A DNA stretch of 64,000 nt from SIAQ01 sp964484265 (GTDB lineage: Bacteria; Planctomycetota; Planctomycetia; Gemmatales; Gemmataceae), in the NCBI GenBank assembly GCA_964484265.1, contig CAZAFH010000023.1:1-64000 (forward strand), in the 5' to 3' direction. The translations under genes and the position numbers were made by a program. The stretch's first letter is position 1; each line of letters starts with the position of its first letter. The notes beneath the pieces were generated by a model. The model was not told where the DNA came from, did not search any database, and saw only the letters and a program-made list of their open reading frames with translations. Shown in pieces: positions 16,080 to 25,086 of this stretch.

Positions 16080-19000
16080 TTACGGAGATGCTCCGAGCAA
16101 TCGCGTGATGATCGGCGTCGGGACGCCGAAGTTGGCGATCGACTCAGATTGAACGAACCAATCGGGCGTGGATTCCCAGATCGTTTTTACGAGTTCGTCG
16201 CTGAGTTTAGGGAAGGTCAGTGTTCCAGCGGTCATGGACGGTTCGTAGATCGTTCGCCATTCGCTGACACTGTTCGGGTCAAAGTTGGCGAAATAGTTTT
16301 TGTCGCCTCGCCATTTGAGCAGCTTTTCGAGATTGATGGTCCGCTCGGTAGCGAGCAGAACGATCGGTTGTTGCTCGGAGGCGATGGATACGAGAAGACA
16401 GTTGTCCGCGTCCACCTGGCTTTCGCTCAACCCCTTGCCGGCCGATTTGGATCGCATCGCAAACAACGATTCGGTCACGAACACCGAGGTCTTGCTCATC
16501 TTCCAGCGCACGCCCTCGTCCATTGGCATCTGTTTATTGGCCGATTCGATATCCAGAAGCGAACCATCGAGCGCGATGAGCGAGTTCTTCACATCCACCT
16601 GCAAGCGTCGGCAGCCGCGCAGCAGGACCAGATCACCGCGGCCTCGCACCAGGCACTCGTCGAAACTCACACGTGCTGAGGCTGTGGTTGGCGTGCCTCC
16701 CTTGACCATTTTGTCGAGATCAATGAACGTGACAACGTTCAATTTCACGTCAGACGTGGTGCGAAGATTGAAGACGCAATTCGTAAATCGACAGATGGCA
16801 GTCTCGCCAAGGTGGACGAATGACTGCGACTCAAACCCCTCGACGGATGGATCGAGCGATACCTCCATGCCGACGACGCGCAGCGAACCGTCTTGCACCT
16901 TGAACATTGCAGTGTCTTTATCCTTGACGCCTTTTTTCAGAACCAACAACGGCCTGTGGCCTTCATAGGGCATCAACGTCACGGAGATTTTCGATTCGAG
17001 AGTGATCGGCCAAACTTTGACTTCGCGATTTTCGCCTTCCTTTATAAAGATGACGTCGCCATCCGTCGCGGCGGCGAGCGCCTGGTTGAGAGTGCTCGAA
17101 TAGCCAGGCGTGTCGGGATCGACAATCTTGAGCTTGGCGGGATCATTCGCCATCACGACGGGCGGTGCCGCGTTGGGAATTTGTTGCCCCGTCCACGCGC
17201 TCTTCACGCCGAGGTCGGCGTATTCGGGTTTGAGTTGAAACGCGAGGATGTCGGACCGGCCAAGCGGATTCTGCTCCTGCCAGGGCCCCGCGTTTTTCTT
17301 CAGGTTCCGCGAACCAATGTCGAAACCGAGGTTGCCCTTGGCGAGATGGCGAGCAAACTCCTCGGGTTCACGGACCAGGTTGACCATGTTGAGTTCGACA
17401 TACGCCATCAGGTCGTGGTAGATATTTTGCTGTCCTTCGAATTTGAACTGCGCTTCGCTGTCAACGAAAATAAGACCAGGTTGGGGCAATCCGCCCAGAC
17501 CGATGGCGTCGGTCGCGCGCGAAAAAACCGACTTTTGCACAACAAGTTTCGCCGACGCGTCTTTCTCGAATCGAAACACCGGACCATTCGTCACCAGGCC
17601 GGAACAATTTCGCAGCGTCACGAGCGTTCTCGCCTTGGCGGCATCGCCTCGAATGTAGACGAATGCTCCACAGGATTTGAACGCGCACTGTTCGAAGATC
17701 AACTGGGCAGGCCCGCTGACGGCGACTGCAACCTGACCGCCGTCCTGGTTTGCCGAGTAATCAAAGAGGCAGGATTTGAAAACCACCTCCGGAGCCGCGT
17801 TCTTCCCCGCGTCGACATGGACGGATGCCATGGGCATCTGCCTGGAGATTGGCGGAACCGATTGGGTGAAGACGCATTCCTCGAAACGCACGAGTTTGGG
17901 CGATCGAATGGCAATCGCCGACAGAATTTGGCCAAGGTTCAGCGACTCTTCCGCGTCGAGTTCAAACCTCAGGCGTTTGAAGACAATCTGGTCGCCAGAC
18001 TCTATCGTCAGGCCGTCCCTGGAATTCATGACAGCGGCCTGGAGCCGAAGCACATTTTTGGCGTTGTCTTTGGCCTCGATGTCCAGGCGGTGTTTGCCTG
18101 CGTGAATCGTCACATTCCCGAGGTCAATAGCTGGTCCACCATCGAGCGAAACATCGACGCTGCGTAGCCCCTTGTCAGCCAGGGCGGCAACGAATTCCGC
18201 TGTCGTCTTTACGACGCTGGGTTTTAGCTCGGGCGTGAGAACCGCCGACTTGACGTTGTTCTTTGGAACATCGGGATTCAACGCCGTTGCCTTGGATCCG
18301 GAATCCTTGGTTAAATCCGGCGAAGGATGAATATCGGGCTGCGGGGCGAGCGACAAAATAAGCGTCACCACGACAAGCGACGCGATCGCCATGCCGATAA
18401 GCAGCATCGGCCGAGCGACGGGCGGCTGAACCAGCGGCGTATCGACGAACATCGCGCCTTCGGGCAGGTCATCGCCGACACCGACCTTTCGCGCGATCTG
18501 AATCAGGTGCTGCACCAGGTGAATGGGACGCTGATAGCGCCTGTCGGGGTTCTTGTCCATCATCTTGCCGAGGATCATCACGATCTCATCGGGGATGTTC
18601 GGATCGACCATCCGCGGATCGAGAGGCGAAATGTGTTGATGATGGTGCAGCTTCTTCGCAGGCGTGCCCTCCGGCACAGGCGGCAGGCCGGTGAGCATGT
18701 GATAAAAGGTGCAGCCCAGCGAATAGATATCGCTGCGCGCGTCGGCGTCGCGCGGTTCGAGCGCTTGCTCGGGCGAAATATAGTCGAAGGTTCCAAGCGT
18801 CATGCCCGACTGCGTCAGGTCGCGCTCGCCATGGCGCTCCATGTTTCTAGCCAACCCCATATCGACGAGCTTGGCTCTGCCGTCCGGGGTGATGATAATG
18901 TTCGATGGTTTCACGTCGCGGTGGACGACGCCGCGCGAGGCCGCGTGCTCCAGTCCGGTCGCGATTTGGAGAATATAGCGCACGGACTCTGCCACCGGAA

Positions 19001-19520
19001 TTCGGCCGCGTTTTTCGAGCATCGCCCGCAGGTTGACGCCTTCGACGAATTCAAAAGCGATGAAATGCAGCCCCTGATCTTCACCACAGAAGAAGACGCG
19101 CGCGATGTTCTCGTGATCCAGCTTGGCGGCGGCTTTCGCTTCCTGATGGAAACGCTGAACGTTCTCGATTTCGCCGGACGTTTCGGGAGGCAAAATTTTC
19201 AGGGCCACGATGCGGTCAAGCTGGGTATCGCGTGCGCGGATCACCGCGGCCATTCCGCCGACACCAATCGGATCGATCAACTCGAAATGTGCGAGCTTGC
19301 GCCCGCGAATGGCCGCGACGATGGATTCGGGCGAGCTTTGTTTGCGGATGATATCGCTGGCTTTGTTGCCGCTCTGTGGCGGACCGGAAAGAGGCGACGA
19401 CTTGGAGATCACCGTCGGCGATTCGTCCGTTTGCGGCGCGCCAGACGGCACGACCACGACTCCCTCGTCGGGAATGCGCCGATGTGCGGATTCGGAGGTT
19501 CGCGTTGCTGTGCTGGACAT
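16080..19520 (-). CDS. transmembrane Ser/Thr protein kinase with beta-helix-like extracytoplasmic domain
   Basis: 1146 aa from ATG 19520 (GGGGA 6 nt upstream). The Hanks-type kinase domain spans about residues 78-343: glycine loop IGVGGMAAV, Lys108 in VALK, VHRDVKPSN (catalytic Asp202), DMG at 220-222 in place of the usual DFG, and the activation segment SPEQ. One membrane segment follows at about 371-391. The remaining 750 residues read as repeated short beta strands with FKSCLF, FEECVF and FTNCVF, typical of right-handed beta-helix repeats. The outside part probably senses a glycan or wall component. It lies upstream of the RsbW-like gene. Substrates are unknown. Confidence 0.88.
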   Translation of the reverse strand: MSSTATRTSESAHRRIPDEGVVVVPSGAPQTDESPTVISKSSPLSGPPQSGNKASDIIRKQSSPESIVAAIRGRKLAHFELIDPIGVGGMAAVIRARDTQLDRIVALKILPPETSGEIENVQRFHQEAKAAAKLDHENIARVFFCGEDQGLHFIAFEFVEGVNLRAMLEKRGRIPVAESVRYILQIATGLEHAASRGVVHRDVKPSNIIITPDGRAKLVDMGLARNMERHGERDLTQSGMTLGTFDYISPEQALEPRDADARSDIYSLGCTFYHMLTGLPPVPEGTPAKKLHHHQHISPLDPRMVDPNIPDEIVMILGKMMDKNPDRRYQRPIHLVQHLIQIARKVGVGDDLPEGAMFVDTPLVQPPVARPMLLIGMAIASLVVVTLILSLAPQPDIHPSPDLTKDSGSKATALNPDVPKNNVKSAVLTPELKPSVVKTTAEFVAALADKGLRSVDVSLDGGPAIDLGNVTIHAGKHRLDIEAKDNAKNVLRLQAAVMNSRDGLTIESGDQIVFKRLRFELDAEESLNLGQILSAIAIRSPKLVRFEECVFTQSVPPISRQMPMASVHVDAGKNAAPEVVFKSCLFDYSANQDGGQVAVAVSGPAQLIFEQCAFKSCGAFVYIRGDAAKARTLVTLRNCSGLVTNGPVFRFEKDASAKLVVQKSVFSRATDAIGLGGLPQPGLIFVDSEAQFKFEGQQNIYHDLMAYVELNMVNLVREPEEFARHLAKGNLGFDIGSRNLKKNAGPWQEQNPLGRSDILAFQLKPEYADLGVKSAWTGQQIPNAAPPVVMANDPAKLKIVDPDTPGYSSTLNQALAAATDGDVIFIKEGENREVKVWPITLESKISVTLMPYEGHRPLLVLKKGVKDKDTAMFKVQDGSLRVVGMEVSLDPSVEGFESQSFVHLGETAICRFTNCVFNLRTTSDVKLNVVTFIDLDKMVKGGTPTTASARVSFDECLVRGRGDLVLLRGCRRLQVDVKNSLIALDGSLLDIESANKQMPMDEGVRWKMSKTSVFVTESLFAMRSKSAGKGLSESQVDADNCLLVSIASEQQPIVLLATERTINLEKLLKWRGDKNYFANFDPNSVSEWRTIYEPSMTAGTLTFPKLSDELVKTIWESTPDWFVQSESIANFGVPTPIITRLLGASP

Positions 19521-19694
19521 GCGTTCCCCAAGACTCGACAGTTTCCTAACGATTCGGGCGAACATTTTCGAACTGAGAGCCACCAAGCCTTACTTTTCGC
19601 CAGGCTGTCGGGGTAGCGTCGATGTCAGAGATCTCTTCCCATTTCAGATATGATCGCAGTAGGGAAGAGAAACTAACACCAAACTTTAAACCAG

Positions 19695-19700
19695 TATAAT
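19695..19700 (+). promoter_or_regulatory. candidate -10 box upstream of PAP2-like gene
   Basis: A perfect TATAAT, but with no recognisable -35 at the right distance. If used, the transcript would begin near 19707 and carry the hairpin at 19743-19770 in its leader. Confidence 0.3.
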
Positions 19701-19742
19701 CTTAAACACGGGCGGATGTCAATCGGTTTCGGAAAAATAGAC

Positions 19743-19770
19743 AAAAGAGGGAGAACCATGCCCTCTTTTT
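19743..19770 (+). terminator. hairpin with flanking A and T runs in a divergent region
   Basis: Arms AAAAGAGGG (19743-19751) and CCCTCTTTT (19761-19769) are perfect complements around a 9-nt loop, with a T-run on the 3' side. This is terminator-like in both directions. It lies between divergent genes, where no finished transcript needs ending, so it may be an attenuator in the leader of the PAP2-like gene. Confidence 0.55.
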
Positions 19771-19858
19771 GCGCACCGCCGCAAACGGCAAAGGCATATT
19801 GAGAAGTAATTTCTCGAGCGTTAAAAAACACGCAGAATCCGCACCTGGAGAGTGCTAC

Positions 19859-20425
19859 TTGGACAGTATCGAACAGCTGGATTGGGGAACCTATTCGTTC
19901 TTCGACTTCCTCGCGAAGAAAAACCCCGAGCTTCCCCGCTACCTCCACGTCGAATGGGCGAATGTGGCCGGCGGGTACATCGCCGTCTCCGTCATCGCCG
20001 CGGTTGCGTTGGCGTTGTTCCTCTGTCGGCACCGGCGACGGGATGCGATCTGCGCCATGTTGGCATTCGCCGCCGGGTGCGGTTCGATCGAACTAGCACA
20101 TTGGCTCGTGCCCCGATCGCGTCCCGAGGATGCACGCAACGCTTTCCGTGATATTGAGATGCTTGGCAGCTACCCATGCGCCAGTGTATTGCTGTTTACG
20201 CTTGCAGTGACGATTCTGGGCTTTGCACTTTGGGAGGTATTGAAGCCAATCTGGGCCAAGGCGCTCTACGTCGTCGTGGCTGCGCTTCTCGTCGTCTGGG
20301 TTTGCATGGCACAATTCTTTCTATCGCTGCATTTTCTCACCGACATCCTGGGCGGACTCGCCGGCGCGGGACTCTTTGGCTTCGGGGCTTTCCGGTTTTT
20401 CGAACCGGATCGAAGTCCAAAATAA
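19859..20425 (+). CDS. PAP2-like membrane phosphatase, catalytic motifs partly lost
   Basis: 188 aa from TTG 19859, with TGGAGAG 8 nt upstream; other in-frame TTG codons at 19769 and 19799 lack a site. It has about five membrane segments. The last PAP2 motif is recognisable (LSLHFLTD: His-x3-Asp). The first ends RSRP but has His where Lys is usual, and the second (SGH) reads YPCASV, without the catalytic His. It may therefore be a non-catalytic or divergent lipid-phosphate phosphatase relative. The hydrophobic profile and spacing still fit the fold. Confidence 0.6.
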   Translation: MDSIEQLDWGTYSFFDFLAKKNPELPRYLHVEWANVAGGYIAVSVIAAVALALFLCRHRRRDAICAMLAFAAGCGSIELAHWLVPRSRPEDARNAFRDIEMLGSYPCASVLLFTLAVTILGFALWEVLKPIWAKALYVVVAALLVVWVCMAQFFLSLHFLTDILGGLAGAGLFGFGAFRFFEPDRSPK

Positions 20426-20530
20426 AACGGACCGCGAAAAGCCTTGTTTTGCGCAGATTCCTGTTGCATCTTCGCGTGCGGGCCGCACAATGAATAAGGA
20501 TCGATCGCCGACACCTTCGGACTTCCTGCC

Positions 20531-22168
20531 ATGAACCGTGCCACATTGTTAATCACTCCATTAATGCTCCTCGCTTTCTCACCTGTGAGTTTTGCACAAG
20601 CAGAGCCGAAAAAAGCGACGGTGAAGGAACCCGCAAATGCCGATGCCGGCAAGGATCCGAAATCGACGGCGAAAGACGACGGCAAACTCGCACACACCAA
20701 GCTGCTGCCCGCGAAGCTTGTTCCGAACCTCTGTGCGGTGAAGTATGCCGTGAGCACTTCGTCGCCGCAATGCCAGGCGTTTGTGGATCAAGGGCTTGGT
20801 TATTACTACAGCTACGTTTGGATGGAAGCCGCTCGCTCGTTTGAAACCGCTACGCAGCATGATCCCACCTGTGCCTTCGCCTGGTGGGGCCTGAGCAAGG
20901 CCTGCGAGAAATGGGGCAAGGCTGCCTATGCGCCGCCATTGAAGAAGGCCCAAGAATTGATGGCCGACGCCAACGAGCGCGAGCAACGGCTCATCAAAGC
21001 ACGCCTTCAGGAGAAAGGGCTGATCGAGAGTGTGAAGATCGAGGATCGCCGCACGGAAGCCATAAAAACTCTGGACGAATTATTGACGCTTCACGACGAC
21101 GACGAAGAGGGCTGGTTCGCCCGCGCTCAGGTCGCGCAAGGGCCGAACTCCGCAGTGCCGTTCTATAAGGCGCTGCTGCGCGTCAATCCGCTCCACGCCG
21201 GCGCGCATCACGAGCTTGTGCATCACTACGAAAATATTCGTAGGCCCGCGCTGGGCTGGCAGCACGCGGAAAAGTACATCGAATCGTCGCCGGGCATTCC
21301 GCATGCATTTCACATGCAAGCGCATCTCGGCATGCGCATCGGCAAATGGACGAAAACGACCGATTGGTCTTCCCACGCCATCGACCTTCAGGAAGCCTAT
21401 CACAAGCAAATGAAAGTGCAGCCCAACGAAGATTGGCAATTCGCGCATCACCTCGAAACGCTCATGCAGTCGCTGCTTCACGATGGCCGATACAAGGAAG
21501 CCAACGCCATCCGCAAGAAATGCGAGGGCTACAAGTTCACCCAGCGCGTGCACTGGTTCCGCCTCGCGCTTGCCGAGCGGAACTGGACCGAGGCATTATC
21601 CCAGGCCAACCAGTATGGCAAAGATCGCGTAATGATCAGCTACCTGCGAGCACTGGTATTCCTCAACAAAGGCGAACCGGAACGCGCTCTGCCCGAAATC
21701 AACGTGCTGCGTGAATCGTTCCTGTCTAACCGGGGCAACAAGGACCTCGAACTGCGCATCTTTCTCACGCAGGGCCTCTACCAATGCTCCACCGGCGGCG
21801 GCGATGCCGGCGTCAAGCTCCTTGCGAAAACCGTCGAACGCACCAAGGACGATTACGGCAAACATGCCTGGGGCCATGGCGCCTACCACATGGAATATTG
21901 GGGTATCGGCGCGCTGAAGGCCAATCGCCTAGACCAGGCCGAGGAGGCATTCCTCGAAGCCCTCGCCCACGACGCCGGCTCGGTCAAGGCGGCTCTCGGC
22001 ATGCACATCGTCTGCGAACGCCAGGGCCGAACCGAGGAGGCGAATCGCTTTGCCGAGTTGGCGCAGCGCTGCTGGCGCAAGGCCGACCCGGGCCTCATCC
22101 AGGCGGAACTCGAGCACATGCGATCGTTCGGCGGTACCGTTCCCACGTCGGTCGGGGTGAAGCGGTGA
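20531..22168 (+). CDS. secreted tetratricopeptide-like repeat protein
   Basis: 545 aa with a signal peptide (MNRATLLITPLMLLAFSPVSFA). The mature protein is helical with TPR-like units: ARSFETATQHDPTCAFAWWG, AVPFYKALLRVNPLHAGAHH and AEEAFLEALAHDAGSVKAAL. It includes the phrase GLGYYYSYVWMEAARSF, typical of a TPR family found widely in planctomycetes and proteobacteria. No catalytic site is seen. It probably forms a periplasmic interaction scaffold. It lies 105 nt after the PAP2-like gene. Confidence 0.8.
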   Translation: MNRATLLITPLMLLAFSPVSFAQAEPKKATVKEPANADAGKDPKSTAKDDGKLAHTKLLPAKLVPNLCAVKYAVSTSSPQCQAFVDQGLGYYYSYVWMEAARSFETATQHDPTCAFAWWGLSKACEKWGKAAYAPPLKKAQELMADANEREQRLIKARLQEKGLIESVKIEDRRTEAIKTLDELLTLHDDDEEGWFARAQVAQGPNSAVPFYKALLRVNPLHAGAHHELVHHYENIRRPALGWQHAEKYIESSPGIPHAFHMQAHLGMRIGKWTKTTDWSSHAIDLQEAYHKQMKVQPNEDWQFAHHLETLMQSLLHDGRYKEANAIRKKCEGYKFTQRVHWFRLALAERNWTEALSQANQYGKDRVMISYLRALVFLNKGEPERALPEINVLRESFLSNRGNKDLELRIFLTQGLYQCSTGGGDAGVKLLAKTVERTKDDYGKHAWGHGAYHMEYWGIGALKANRLDQAEEAFLEALAHDAGSVKAALGMHIVCERQGRTEEANRFAELAQRCWRKADPGLIQAELEHMRSFGGTVPTSVGVKR

Positions 22169-22239
22169 TTTTAGAATCCTCGTTTAGCACTCGCTTGACG
22201 CCATGCAGGCGCTGAACGAGCAATCCAAGAGAAGAAAGC

Positions 22240-22797
22240 ATGCGGTACGTAACCTTACCTATATCGTTCCTCGCCTTAGTAATCTCGTCCCCCGCCGCCG
22301 ACCCGTGCAAATCGGGCCTGCAGCCAAATCAACGGCCTGGGCCCTACTCGGCTCTCGTGTGTGTCGGCAAGGAACGGGGTGTGCAGCAATGCTACATCTG
22401 CGAGGCTGCCAATAAGCCAATCATCATCGTCTTCGCGCGTGACTTGACCGAACCGCTTGGCAAGCTCGTCAAGAAACTCGACGGCGCCGTCAAGGCGAAC
22501 AAGGCCGCCGAACTGAAATCGTGGGTCACGTTCCTTGCCGACGATCAAACCAAGATGGACCCGCAAGTCGTGAAATGGGCGAGCAAACACGCCATCAGCA
22601 ATGTCCCTCTTGCTGTGTTCGAGGACACCGTTGGCCCACCGACGTACCTGCTCGCCAAGGAAGCCGAAGTGACGGTGCTGTTGTCCGTGAAGCAAAAGGT
22701 TGTCGCGAACTTCGCCTTCCGCGCGGGTGAACTCAACGATGCCGCGATTGATACGATCATGAAGGCCGTGCCGAAGATTCTGACCGCGAAAAAATAG
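22240..22797 (+). CDS. secreted thioredoxin-fold-like protein
   Basis: 185 aa with a signal peptide (MRYVTLPISFLALVISSPAA). The mature part starts DPCKSGLQPNQRPGPY and carries a CYIC motif (C-x2-C), then PIIIVFARDL and a late VPLAVFED segment that recalls the cis-Pro loop of thioredoxin folds. It is tentatively an exported redox or metal-binding protein. The family seems widespread in Gemmataceae-like genomes, from memory of related proteins. It lies 71 nt after the TPR gene on the same strand. Confidence 0.6.
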   Translation: MRYVTLPISFLALVISSPAADPCKSGLQPNQRPGPYSALVCVGKERGVQQCYICEAANKPIIIVFARDLTEPLGKLVKKLDGAVKANKAAELKSWVTFLADDQTKMDPQVVKWASKHAISNVPLAVFEDTVGPPTYLLAKEAEVTVLLSVKQKVVANFAFRAGELNDAAIDTIMKAVPKILTAKK

Positions 22798-22805
22798 CGT
22801 TTGAT

Positions 22806-22910
22806 TTATTCGATGCCACGAGAATCAAAGAAATCACAAATGCCTATTTGAGTATTTGATTTTTGGATTTGTTTGGGATTTGCGATTTCGATTTTGTGAT
22901 TTTTACGATC
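22806..22910. repeat. AT-rich low-complexity repeat before rhamnulokinase
   Basis: TTTGATTTTTGGATTTGTTT-like repeated GATTT words lie in an otherwise GC-rich region, directly upstream of the rhaB-like ATG. It resembles dispersed AT-rich intergenic repeats seen in many environmental genomes. No clear promoter or ribosome site could be placed in it. Confidence 0.45.
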
Positions 22911-24383
22911 ATGTCAACCAAAAAAATCCTCGCATTTGACCTCGGCGCCGAAAGCGGCCGCGCTTTGATCGGCTCGTTTGATGGCGAACGGCTTGGCCTC
23001 GAGGTCGTCCATCGTTTCCCGACCGGCGGCGTTGCCACGCTCGACACGCTGCACTGGGACGTGCTCGGGCTTTGGCGTGAAATTCTCTCCGGTCTGCGCA
23101 AAGCGGAGGCCGAGCACGGTCGCCTGGAATCGGTCGGCGTCGATACCTGGGGCGTCGATTTCGCGCTGCTCGGCAAGCATGGCACGCTCCTGGGCAACCC
23201 GCGCCACTATCGCGATCCGCACACCGAATCGATCATGGACGCCGCGTTTGCGAAGGTGCCGCGCGAGGAGATCTTCCGCCAAACCGGCATCCAATTCATG
23301 CGCTTCAATTCGCTGTATCAGATCCTCGCGCTGATGCGTGATCGCTCGCCGTTGCTCGACATGGCCGAGACGCTGCTGTTTATCCCGGACCTCTTCCATT
23401 ACTGGATGACCGGCATCAAGGTCAACGAATACACCGATGCCTCGACGAGCCAAATGATCCATCCCGGCGAACGCACCTGGGCCCGCGAACTCGTGCGAGC
23501 GTTCGGCATCCCGGAGAAAATCCTCGGCACGCTGGTGCAACCGGGCACCGTGCTCGGGCCATTGCGTCCGAGCGTGGCGACGGGTGCGGGTGTGTCGTCA
23601 ATACCGGTGATCGCCCCGGCGACGCACGACACCGCCGCGGCCGTCGCCGCTGTGCCTGCGGTGGGAGAATCGTGGGCGTACATCAGTTCGGGCACATGGT
23701 CGCTGATGGGCGTCGAGACGAAGACGCCAAAGACCGACGAGAACACGCTACGCGTCAACTTCACCAACGAAGGCGGCGTCGGCGGCACGATCCGCTTGCT
23801 GAAAAACATCATGGGCCTTTGGCTCGTGCAGGAATGCCGGCGTGCCTGGGAACGGGCTGGCGTGACCTACGACTATGCCGCCCTGATGAAGATGGCCGAG
23901 TCGGCGACGCCGTTCGCGAGCATCGTCAATCCGGATGATACGTCGTTCATGCTGCCTGACGACATGCCGCGTGCGATCGGCGATTTCTGCAACAAGACAG
24001 GCCAACCCGTGCCGAGCGAGCCAGGCGATGTCGTGCGTTGTGCGCTCGAAAGTCTTGCCTTGCGTTATCGCTGGGTGCTTGAACGGCTCGAAGAACTGGT
24101 AGGCAAACGGCTCGACACGATCCACATCGTCGGCGGCGGTTGCCAAAACACGCTGCTATGCCAACTCACCGCCGATGCCTGCAACCGCCAGGTCGTCGCC
24201 GGCCCCGTCGAAGCCACCGCGATCGGCAACGTGCTCGTGCAGGCGATCGGCCTGGGCCTCTTGAGTTCGCTCGCGGAAGGCCGCGCGGTTGTGCGCCGTT
24301 CGTTCGAGGTGGTGACGTATGAGCCGCGCGAACCGGAACGGTGGACGGAGCCGTATCGGCGGTTTTTGGGGATGATTGGGTAA
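22911..24383 (+). CDS. rhaB: rhamnulokinase (FGGY family)
   Basis: 490 aa from ATG 22911. The N-terminal phosphate loop is FDLGAESGRA and the second ATPase half holds HDTAAAVAAVP. ISSGTWSLMG and the late HIVGGGCQN with PVEATAIGNVLVQA are the usual RhaB blocks. It phosphorylates L-rhamnulose for breakdown to dihydroxyacetone phosphate and lactaldehyde. No rhamnose isomerase, aldolase or transporter is adjacent, so the pathway is dispersed. The start sits after an AT-rich repeat. The short gap to the next gene (3 nt) suggests coupling. Confidence 0.9.
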   Translation: MSTKKILAFDLGAESGRALIGSFDGERLGLEVVHRFPTGGVATLDTLHWDVLGLWREILSGLRKAEAEHGRLESVGVDTWGVDFALLGKHGTLLGNPRHYRDPHTESIMDAAFAKVPREEIFRQTGIQFMRFNSLYQILALMRDRSPLLDMAETLLFIPDLFHYWMTGIKVNEYTDASTSQMIHPGERTWARELVRAFGIPEKILGTLVQPGTVLGPLRPSVATGAGVSSIPVIAPATHDTAAAVAAVPAVGESWAYISSGTWSLMGVETKTPKTDENTLRVNFTNEGGVGGTIRLLKNIMGLWLVQECRRAWERAGVTYDYAALMKMAESATPFASIVNPDDTSFMLPDDMPRAIGDFCNKTGQPVPSEPGDVVRCALESLALRYRWVLERLEELVGKRLDTIHIVGGGCQNTLLCQLTADACNRQVVAGPVEATAIGNVLVQAIGLGLLSSLAEGRAVVRRSFEVVTYEPREPERWTEPYRRFLGMIG

Positions 24384-24386
24384 ATC

Positions 24387-24923
24387 ATGCAATTCTCTGA
24401 CGAAGACCTCAAAAGGTTCATCGAGTTCATGCCGGTTGGATCGGGACAGACCGAATTGCATCTGTTGCGAATCGTGAACGGTCTCAAACGGTCTCATCTG
24501 ATTGACGTGGAAGCTGAGTTCAACGACTACGGAAGTGGTACGGCTTCCTACGTTGATGTTTTTTGCTCGAAACGTAGTGGTAAATCAACTCAGCGAAAAG
24601 GCGACACGGATTGGATCGATGGCATCGCCATCTATCTCAGCCGATTGGCTCCTATAGCAATTTATGGACCGATGCAACGAACCCGAAACAAAACGGGCGG
24701 AAGCTTCGATTTTCTCATCGCAGACGTTGTTGGTACATTGCCGCCGGGTGACTGGATAGAGGAGGTCAAGGAGATCAACAAAAAGCTCACGACCTTTTAC
24801 GGCGTCACTTTGCTTGAAAAAGAGTTCCTGGCAAAAAAACTGCCGTTCAAAGCGAAGATTCGAACTTGCTTTAAGAAGAAGGGGTATCAAATATTCGATG
24901 CAATTTTCTATTGGGACGATTGA
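24387..24923 (+). CDS. orphan hypothetical protein, AT-rich
   Basis: 178 aa, beginning 3 nt after the rhamnulokinase stop. It has no signal peptide or membrane segment. Sequence blocks such as FNDYGSGTASYVDVFCS and DWIDGIAIYLSRLAPIAIYG suggest an alpha/beta protein, but I recognise no family. Codons are visibly richer in A and T than in its neighbours, and rare AAA and AGA-type codons are common, which suggests transfer. Downstream, 24924-25086 holds nothing recognised. It could be an immunity-type or accessory gene, but there is no toxin partner. Confidence 0.65.
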   Translation: MQFSDEDLKRFIEFMPVGSGQTELHLLRIVNGLKRSHLIDVEAEFNDYGSGTASYVDVFCSKRSGKSTQRKGDTDWIDGIAIYLSRLAPIAIYGPMQRTRNKTGGSFDFLIADVVGTLPPGDWIEEVKEINKKLTTFYGVTLLEKEFLAKKLPFKAKIRTCFKKKGYQIFDAIFYWDD

Positions 24924-25086
24924 CAAGAGTCTCCAAGAGTTTGCATCGTCGAAGAGTTCGTGCAGATCACTTTTTGGACACGCGCAATTTGGCCCGTACG
25001 TGCGTTCAGCGGCAAGCTCGGAAGGCGTTTCTGGGCTTCAGCGACAATGCCTGGAACGTATTATCTTCGCCTTTTGATTAGCCTCA

